The translations under genes were made by a program, and so were the position numbers. The notes beneath the pieces were generated by a model that did not search any database, was not told the origin of the DNA, and saw only the letters and a list, made by a program, of their open reading frames with translations. A stretch of DNA of 12,111 nucleotides from Campylobacteraceae bacterium (GTDB taxonomy: Bacteria; Campylobacterota; Campylobacteria; Campylobacterales; Sulfurospirillaceae), in the NCBI GenBank assembly GCA_027055635.1, contig JALUMZ010000053.1:2369-14479 (forward strand). The letters are read 5' to 3'. Positions 7,199 to 12,111 of this stretch are shown piece after piece (positions within the stretch are counted from its first letter, which is position 1; each line of letters starts with the position of its first letter).

Positions 7199-7214
7199 TG
7201 GAACTTTTTTTGCT
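7199..7214 (+). promoter_or_regulatory. Sigma-54 (RpoN)-type promoter of flgH
   Basis: TGGAAC (7199-7204), five T residues and TTGCT (7210-7214) match the sigma-54 consensus TGGCAC-N5-TTGCW at all but one defined position. The invariant GG (7200-7201) and GC (7212-7213) are exactly ten bases apart. Start of transcription should fall near 7225, leaving about 25 bases of leader before flgH. RpoN control of rod, ring and hook genes is well established in Campylobacter and Helicobacter. The site lies just outside the palindromic element. Confidence 0.75.
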
Positions 7215-7249
7215 TTAGGTACTTAATAAAACTAATAAATGAGAAAAAT

Positions 7250-7960
7250 ATGAGAAAAGCTTTGCTACTTTCTTTTGTGCTGATACTGTTTATGGGTTGT
7301 TCAATGCATCCTGTTGATCCTAAAATTACTATGAAAGCCCCAAAATATGTTGATCAATTACCCCCAAAAGTAAATGATACTCCAAGATCAAATCCCGGGA
7401 GTCTCTTTGGGCAAGGGGATAATCCTCTCTTCTCTGATTTAAAAGCTATGCATATAAACGATATAGTAACCGTTGTAATTAGTGAAAATATAGCTCAAAG
7501 TTCAAATGCTAAAAGAAACCTTAGCAAAGCAAGTAAAGACAATCTAGGTGGAGGAATTGTAACTAGTGCGGGAGGAAATGGTGCTGTAAATAGTTTAGTT
7601 AGTAAGATAAATGGGGTAACAAATATCGGTCTAACAACAGATTCATCAAACTCATTTTCTGGAACAGGAACCAATAGTAGAGATGAAAAATTTACTACAA
7701 CCATATCTGCTAGAATTATTAAAATATTGAGTAGTGGAAATTATTTTATAGAGGGAAGCAGAGAGCTTTTGTTAAACGGTGAAAAACAGATTATCCAGAT
7801 TAGTGGTGTAATCAGGCCATATGATATAGATCAGGCAAATACTATAGATTCTAAATATATAGCTGATGCAAAAATACTCTATAAAACTGAAGGTGATATT
7901 GATCAAAGTATGAAAAAACCATGGGGGTCAAAGATGCTAGAATCAATATGGCCTTTCTAG
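7250..7960 (+). CDS. flgH: Flagellar L-ring lipoprotein FlgH
   Basis: FlgH forms the outer-membrane L ring around the flagellar rod. The 236-residue protein starts with a lipoprotein signal peptide (MRKALLLSFVLILFMGC, lipidated Cys at 17). It continues with the family blocks NPGSLFGQGDNPLFSD (about 48-63), HINDIVTVVISENIAQSS (about 67-84), TTTISARIIKILSSGNYFIEGSRELL (about 150-175) and the C-terminal ISGVIRPYDI...IADAKILY segment. The frame runs open 49 codons further upstream to an ATG at 7103 inside the palindromic element. The lipobox, the family length and the sigma-54 promoter at 7199-7214 all put the true start at 7250. The ribosome site is weak (GAGA at 7241-7244). The stop codon overlaps that of convergent dgkA in a shared CTAG. 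Confidence 0.96.
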   Translation: MRKALLLSFVLILFMGCSMHPVDPKITMKAPKYVDQLPPKVNDTPRSNPGSLFGQGDNPLFSDLKAMHINDIVTVVISENIAQSSNAKRNLSKASKDNLGGGIVTSAGGNGAVNSLVSKINGVTNIGLTTDSSNSFSGTGTNSRDEKFTTTISARIIKILSSGNYFIEGSRELLLNGEKQIIQISGVIRPYDIDQANTIDSKYIADAKILYKTEGDIDQSMKKPWGSKMLESIWPF

Positions 7961-8310
7961 TACAATATAGTTACGATCCATATTATTGCTACGATAAAAT
8001 AAGCCATAAATACTAGAGTGGCACCGGCATCTTTTGCTTTTTTTGCCAACTCATGGTGCTCTAATGTAACTAAATCTACTACTCTTTCTATCGCACTATT
8101 TGCTACTTCGCAAAGTAGTGGTAGAAACAGAGATATTATCAATATAGATGTTTTGATATATGTTAGATTTAAAGCAGTAGCTATAATAGCAAGAATTATA
8201 AATGCTAATAGTTGAGCTTTAAAAGATGTTTCATTTTTATAAATATCTTTTAGCCCGCATATTGCATAGTTAGTATTTTTAAATAGATTGTATTTTGGTT
8301 TATTAAACAA
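7957..8310 (-). CDS. dgkA: Diacylglycerol kinase DgkA
   Basis: DgkA phosphorylates diacylglycerol to phosphatidic acid in the inner membrane, recycling the lipid left by head-group transfer reactions. The 117-residue protein has a short amphipathic N-terminus and three membrane helices (about 33-50, 53-72, 97-116). The conserved active-site block is E68-VANSAIE75-RVVD79 followed by HHELAKKAKDAGA, with K93 and D94, matching E. coli E69, N72, E76, D80, K94 and D95. The start is a TTG at 8310; no usable ATG exists near the N-terminus. It is the last gene of the minus-strand pilus/secretion operon, ten bases after gspF, and ends tail to tail with flgH with no terminator between them. Confidence 0.95.
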   Translation of the reverse strand: MFNKPKYNLFKNTNYAICGLKDIYKNETSFKAQLLAFIILAIIATALNLTYIKTSILIISLFLPLLCEVANSAIERVVDLVTLEHHELAKKAKDAGATLVFMAYFIVAIIWIVTILY

Positions 8311-8316
8311 ATTAAT

Positions 8317-8321
8317 ATCCT
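8317..8321 (-). promoter_or_regulatory. Ribosome binding site setting the TTG start of dgkA
   Basis: Read on the minus strand, AGGAT at 8321-8317 lies six bases before TTG at 8310 and overlaps the stop codon of gspF (TAG, 8322-8320). This supports the TTG as the real start and suggests coupled translation with gspF. Confidence 0.65.
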
Positions 8322-9561
8322 AGTTTTTTACAGCTTTTGCAAGATCCCACATAGGCATAAATATACCAAGTGCCATCAATAAAACCATCCCGGCTATAAA
8401 ACCTAATAAAATAGGCTCAATGTAGCTAGAGATATTATCAATAATATCATTAAATCTTGATTTAAAATAGTTTGTAACTTTTTCTAGCATTTTATCAAGC
8501 GTACCACTCTGTTCACCGGCAGAAATCATTTGGATAAGCATGCCCTCAAAAAGTCCGGTCTCCCTAAAAGCTTCCGTGAGAGAGACGCCCCTTTGGACAG
8601 ATATATTCACACTAGAGAGCTTTTTTTTCAGATGCATGTTATCTAGGGTTAACAAAGATGTCTCAAGAGCATCTGCTATAGGGATACCTGAGCGAATAAG
8701 CTCTGTAAAAACAAGAGTAAATCTTGACATAGTTGCATAAAAAACAATTTTTCCAATAAGGTAAATTTTTAATATATATCTATCATATTTCTTCTTAAAT
8801 TCCTCGCTATTGGCAAGCATATACTTGAAAAATATTATTGTAGCTGCTATAAAAGCAAGAAGATAAAATCCATAATTGTGTATAATGTTTTCCATAAAAA
8901 GGAGTATTTTTGTAGGCAACGGTAACTCTGTTTTGAATTTTGAGAATATATCCTTAAATTTTGGCACAACATAAACCATTAAAATAGTAAAAGCTATGGC
9001 AATTGCTATCATTACAGTGATGGGATACCTCATCGCTTTTTTAAATTTCTGACGATTTTCTTCGATCTCTTCTAGTATTTCAGCCAATTTTTCTAATGAT
9101 TCGGCCATATTACCAGTGCTTTCTCCAAGTTCAACCATCGCTAAAGTTACATCACCCAAATCCTCTTTAAATGGCATCATTGCTTGTGTAAGACTAAGTC
9201 CAGAATTTAAATCATCATTTAAATTTTCAAAAATCTCTTTTAAGGTTAAATCTACGCTAGCCTCTTTTACCTCTTTTATGCTATCATGTATAGATATACC
9301 GGCATCTGTCATGACGGCTAATTGCCTAATGGCCGCAATTAACGCCTTAAAATTAATCTTCTTTTTAAGCAAAGTTTTTGTAAATCTAGTTTTAAACACC
9401 AAAAACTGATCTTCAACAGGAGCAGATGATTCTTTGACATTTAACAGTATGCCTGGAATTTTGGTTTTGGCTATAGTAATAGCATCTTTTTTGCTTGATG
9501 CTTTTATTGTTTTTATCTCTTTTTTACCCTTAAATAGGGATGTTACTTCAAAATAATTCAT
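8320..9561 (-). CDS. gspF: Type II secretion / type IV pilus platform protein GspF
   Basis: GspF (PilC/MshG/CtsF-like) is the inner-membrane platform that couples the cytoplasmic ATPase to pilin or pseudopilin assembly. The 413-residue protein has a short N-terminal domain (about 1-65) and two T2SSF repeats: about 75-200 (LAVMTDAGISIHDSI, VELGESTGNMAESLEKLAEILEE) and about 277-400 (FTELIRSGIPIADALE, ISAGEQSGTLDKMLEKV). Membrane helices are at about 181-200, 231-249 and 385-405. The length is standard. Its ATG overlaps the gspE stop (ATGA at 9561-9558), and AAAGG precedes it. Whether the machine is a pilus, a secretion system or a DNA-uptake system like Campylobacter Cts cannot be decided from this protein. 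Confidence 0.93.
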   Translation of the reverse strand: MNYFEVTSLFKGKKEIKTIKASSKKDAITIAKTKIPGILLNVKESSAPVEDQFLVFKTRFTKTLLKKKINFKALIAAIRQLAVMTDAGISIHDSIKEVKEASVDLTLKEIFENLNDDLNSGLSLTQAMMPFKEDLGDVTLAMVELGESTGNMAESLEKLAEILEEIEENRQKFKKAMRYPITVMIAIAIAFTILMVYVVPKFKDIFSKFKTELPLPTKILLFMENIIHNYGFYLLAFIAATIIFFKYMLANSEEFKKKYDRYILKIYLIGKIVFYATMSRFTLVFTELIRSGIPIADALETSLLTLDNMHLKKKLSSVNISVQRGVSLTEAFRETGLFEGMLIQMISAGEQSGTLDKMLEKVTNYFKSRFNDIIDNISSYIEPILLGFIAGMVLLMALGIFMPMWDLAKAVKN

Positions 9562-11306
9562 CCTTTTGCCACCCTTACAACTTCTTCTATGGTTGTGATA
9601 CCTTTAGCTGCTCTTAAAATTCCGTCTTTATACATGTCAACAAAACCCTCTTTTAGTGCTTGTTGCTTTATCTCTTCTTTACTTTTTCCTTGCGCTATCA
9701 TACTAGAAATTTTTTCACTTACTATTAATATTTCAGAGAGCATCTCTCTGCCGGTATATCCAGTTTGAGAGCATTTTTCACATCCATTATGTTTGTAGAA
9801 CTGGAAATCTTTAGGCAACAACTCTTTAATTTCGTCATAGGCAGTTTTGGGAAGGGTAATTTTAGTTTTACAGTGGGAGCATAGTTTTCTGACGAGTCTT
9901 TGTGCCTCTATGGCAACTAGAGAACCACTAAGAAGATACGGTTCTATTCCCATATCCATAACTCTTGTAACAGCACTAATTGCATCATTTGTATGCAAGG
10001 TGGAAAATACTAAATGCCCCGTGAGTGCAGCTTGGACAGCTATCCTTAGTGTTTCTTGATCTCTTACTTCTCCTATCATTATGATATCGGGATCTTGTCT
10101 TAGTATAGATCTAAGAGCAGAAGCAAATGTAAGGTTTGCTTTTTCATTAACTTGAACTTGTTGTATTAAGTTTAGTTGATATTCGACAGGGTCCTCTACT
10201 GTAATAATTTTAGTCTCTACATTTTTAATTGCATTTAGCGCAGCATATAGTGTTGTTGTTTTACCGCTTCCTGTTGGTCCGGTGACAAAAATTATACCGT
10301 ATGGAGCTCTCATTGATGTGTTAAATTTTTCAAAATTATTTTTATGCATACCTAGTGACTCTAGCTTAATCATAACCTTTGATTTGTCCAATATACGCAT
10401 TACTATAGATTCGCCACTTAAAATAGGTAAAGTTGAAATTCTAAAATCATACTCTTTTCCAAGGATTGTTGCTGAAAATCGTCCATCCTGAGGTTTTCGT
10501 TTTTCTGCAATATCCATATTTGAGAGTAACTTTAGACGAGATGCAAGAGGAGGATATATATCTTTATCAAATATAAAAGTCTCTGTTAGCATACCATCTA
10601 TCCTGCTTCTAACAACACAGTTATTTATAGTTGGCTCTACATGTATATCACTAGCACGAGCTAAGATAGAGGTTTTTAGTATGACTTCTATTAACTTTAA
10701 TATACCCGAAGATTCTTGTGGATTTTCACTAGCACTAGATGTTATCTCTTTTCTTATTTCAGCTATCAACTCTTTGATGCTGTCACCAAGTTCTATTTTG
10801 TTTAAATATTTTTCTATTAAAGACGGTTCGCTGACAACAGTTTTAACAAGTTTTCTAGGAAAAATTCTTTGAATTGCTTCTTGGGCATTTATATCTATAG
10901 GGTCTTTAAAGGCTACATATACATTTATTTCATCTTCTTTTACCGGCAGAGCATGAAATTTTTTAAGTTGTGAAAAAGGTAATTTTGTCACCATGCGATG
11001 ATTTATATCGATAGAGTCAAGATCAATATAAGTTGCATTCAAATTTTTGGCTAACTCTTCTAAAAACTCTTCTATATCTATGGCAAAATATTTATTAATA
11101 TCTTCAATCTGTATATTGCCTTTTTTATAAAATTCTATCAATAGAAGAAGTAAATCTTCTTTATCAAAGATATGTTTATCAAGCAGTACTTCAAAAATAT
11201 CTTTCTCTTTTTCTATGGATTCTTCTTTTATAGATACGGCAGTATTTTCATCTAGAATTCTATTGTCTATCAGATAGTCCAATAAAGTTAAATTCATACT
11301 GCTCAT
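9558..11306 (-). CDS. gspE: Type II secretion / type IV pilus assembly ATPase GspE
   Basis: GspE (PilB/MshE/CtsE-like) is the hexameric ATPase that powers pilus or pseudopilus extension. With a start at 11306 it has 582 residues. Visible in order are an N-terminal helical region (1-75), the second N-terminal domain (about 85-175), and the ATPase core. In the core are DIHVEP (220-225), Walker A GPTGSGKT (343-350), the Asp box ITVEDPVEY (368-376), Walker B IIMIGEVRD (408-416) and the His box LTGHLVFSTLHTND (428-441). A zinc site is formed by C476, C479, C509 and C512, as in assembly rather than retraction ATPases. An ATG at 11345 would overlap the upstream gene by 35 bases without a ribosome site. 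The ATG at 11306, four bases after that gene's stop with GGTAAG before it, is preferred; 11297 is possible. The N-terminus lacks a clear RLG motif of the c-di-GMP-binding MshEN domain. Confidence 0.94.
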   Translation of the reverse strand: MSSMNLTLLDYLIDNRILDENTAVSIKEESIEKEKDIFEVLLDKHIFDKEDLLLLLIEFYKKGNIQIEDINKYFAIDIEEFLEELAKNLNATYIDLDSIDINHRMVTKLPFSQLKKFHALPVKEDEINVYVAFKDPIDINAQEAIQRIFPRKLVKTVVSEPSLIEKYLNKIELGDSIKELIAEIRKEITSSASENPQESSGILKLIEVILKTSILARASDIHVEPTINNCVVRSRIDGMLTETFIFDKDIYPPLASRLKLLSNMDIAEKRKPQDGRFSATILGKEYDFRISTLPILSGESIVMRILDKSKVMIKLESLGMHKNNFEKFNTSMRAPYGIIFVTGPTGSGKTTTLYAALNAIKNVETKIITVEDPVEYQLNLIQQVQVNEKANLTFASALRSILRQDPDIIMIGEVRDQETLRIAVQAALTGHLVFSTLHTNDAISAVTRVMDMGIEPYLLSGSLVAIEAQRLVRKLCSHCKTKITLPKTAYDEIKELLPKDFQFYKHNGCEKCSQTGYTGREMLSEILIVSEKISSMIAQGKSKEEIKQQALKEGFVDMYKDGILRAAKGITTIEEVVRVAKG

Positions 11307-11310
11307 AATC

Positions 11311-11862
11311 TTACCAATACACTCTTGTTTTAAGAAGATTGTCATTTTTATATGTTTTTAGATACATTTTTTTAACGCCATTTTTTATCTCTATATTTAG
11401 TTTATATTTTATGTCTTTATCTAATTCATCATCAAACCAGTATGAATTATTTTGCAATTTATACTCTTTTTTGACATATTTTTGAAATATTTTTGATAAA
11501 ATATAATCAGTCTTTGGTAGATTTACATAGGATATATCAGCATTATCACATAAAGCATAATAGAGTAATTTTTTTTGATACAATATAGTAGTGAAATAAG
11601 CGGCATTTTCTCTAGCTTGTTTTGTTTTATTTAGCTTGATTATAGGCAATATCATTCTATTTATCATATCTGATTTTAGGCAGGAATCTGCAAAAATATT
11701 CAAAAACTCCTCATTATCTTTAAAGCTCATATATATATTTCCAGATTGAGTACATACTTTTGAGTACTCTTTGCTGTTATAGAGTTTTTTAATGTCATCC
11801 AAAGAGTTTCCATATAAAATATTAGATAAAATTAGACACAGTATAAAATTTTTTTTAATCAT
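11311..11862 (-). CDS. Secreted or envelope protein of unknown function upstream of gspE
   Basis: I do not recognise this 183-residue protein. A signal peptide (about 1-20: lysines, then FILCLILSNILYG, then NSLDD) indicates export to the periplasm. C9 does not sit in a good lipobox, so it is more likely soluble than a lipoprotein. Residues 21-110 look helical and TPR-like (LYNSKEYSKVC, IFADSCLKSDM), with C37, C61 and C105 in the mature part. Residues 150-183 look like beta hairpins (YKLNIEIKNGVKKMYLKTY, LLKTRVYW). GGAG precedes the ATG, which overlaps the TPR gene's end by 8 bases. Its place between a TPR gene and gspE, in one tight operon, suggests an accessory part of the pilus or secretion machine; this is inference from position only. 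Confidence 0.75.
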   Translation of the reverse strand: MIKKNFILCLILSNILYGNSLDDIKKLYNSKEYSKVCTQSGNIYMSFKDNEEFLNIFADSCLKSDMINRMILPIIKLNKTKQARENAAYFTTILYQKKLLYYALCDNADISYVNLPKTDYILSKIFQKYVKKEYKLQNNSYWFDDELDKDIKYKLNIEIKNGVKKMYLKTYKNDNLLKTRVYW

Positions 11863-12111
11863 TCATTTCTCCGCTTACTATTTGGCGTAAAAGAGATTTA
11901 ATATAAGCAGAATCATCTCTTTTTAGAAAAGATTTTAATGCCTTTATCGCATCATCCTTCTGGTTTAATCTATATTTTGATTTTGCAAACCAAATCCAAC
12001 TTCTTTCACTATCACTATCTATATCATTTGCAATAATTGACCATTTTAGTGAACTTTTATAATCTTTTTGTGAGTAGTAATTTTCACAAAGCATTAGAGC
12101 AAAAATAATAT
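11855..12111 (-). CDS. TPR-repeat protein, C-terminal part (5' end outside the window)
   Basis: The frame is open to the right edge, so the ATG at 12094 is probably internal and only the last 85 or so residues are visible. They form at least two TPR-like helix pairs: ALMLCENYYSQKDYKSSLKW with SIIANDIDSDSERSWIW, and FAKSKYRLNQKDDAIKALKSFLKRD. TPR proteins scaffold protein complexes. A TPR gene directly before the ATPase and platform genes recalls the order mshN-mshE-mshG in Vibrio MSHA pilus loci, though another gene intervenes here. That comparison is by layout, not by sequence. Its end overlaps the next gene by 8 bases, so the two are probably coupled. Confidence 0.75.
   Translation of the reverse strand, partial: IIFALMLCENYYSQKDYKSSLKWSIIANDIDSDSERSWIWFAKSKYRLNQKDDAIKALKSFLKRDDSAYIKSLLRQIVSGEMND

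Noticed and set aside
7103..7249. A longer N-terminus for FlgH beginning at an ATG inside the palindromic element
   Set aside because: The extra 49 residues come partly from the element's terminal repeat, place the lipoprotein signal peptide internally, and start upstream of the sigma-54 promoter that fits flgH.
11130..11306. c-di-GMP-binding MshEN motif at the GspE N-terminus
   Set aside because: The helical pattern is similar, but the key RLG start and glycine positions of the 24-residue motif are not present.
11307..11345. GspE start at the ATG at 11345
   Set aside because: It overlaps the upstream coding region by 35 bases and has no ribosome site; ATGs at 11306 or 11297 follow the upstream stop.

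Overview
The window is AT-rich, densely packed bacterial DNA. Its genes point to a flagellated, Gram-negative member of the Campylobacterota (formerly Epsilonproteobacteria), most like the free-living Sulfurimonas/Sulfurovum/Arcobacter side of the group. The reasons are a short HrcA in an hrcA-grpE-dnaK operon, a full-length DsbD, a lipoprotein FlgH behind a sigma-54-type promoter, and GspE/GspF-type pilus or transformation genes behind a TPR gene. The genus is inferred; no database was searched.

Layout, left to right. (1) Positions 2-1168 hold the C-terminal part of a divergent HypF-like protein (YrdC-like plus degenerate Kae1-like segments), cut by the window edge. (2) Positions 1203-4575 hold a heat-shock operon: a near-consensus vegetative promoter, a lopsided CIRCE operator on its start point, then hrcA, grpE and dnaK and a terminator hairpin. 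(3) Positions 4587-4768 hold a long imperfect palindrome without a gene. (4) Positions 4844-6906 hold dsbD, translationally coupled to a 90-residue protein of unknown function. (5) Positions 6890-7159 hold a second, unrelated palindromic element with 31-bp terminal inverted repeats and two internal long hairpins whose tips are inverted copies of each other. (6) A sigma-54-type promoter at 7199-7214 drives flgH (7250-7960). (7) Everything from 7957 to the right edge is on the minus strand. It reads, in transcription order, TPR protein (partial), secreted 183-residue protein, gspE, gspF and dgkA, with overlapping or nearly touching genes, so it is probably one operon. It meets flgH tail to tail at a shared CTAG.

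Functionally, the window joins protein folding in the cytoplasm (GrpE/DnaK under HrcA), disulfide reduction in the periplasm (DsbD), a piece of the flagellar basal body (the L ring), and the motor ATPase and platform of a type IV pilus, type II secretion or DNA-uptake machine. DgkA, which recycles diacylglycerol in the inner membrane, sits at the end of that operon. All core genes are recognisable families. The least explained material is the pair of structured palindromic elements in the two large gaps, the degenerate HypF-like protein, and the unknown small proteins beside dsbD and gspE.
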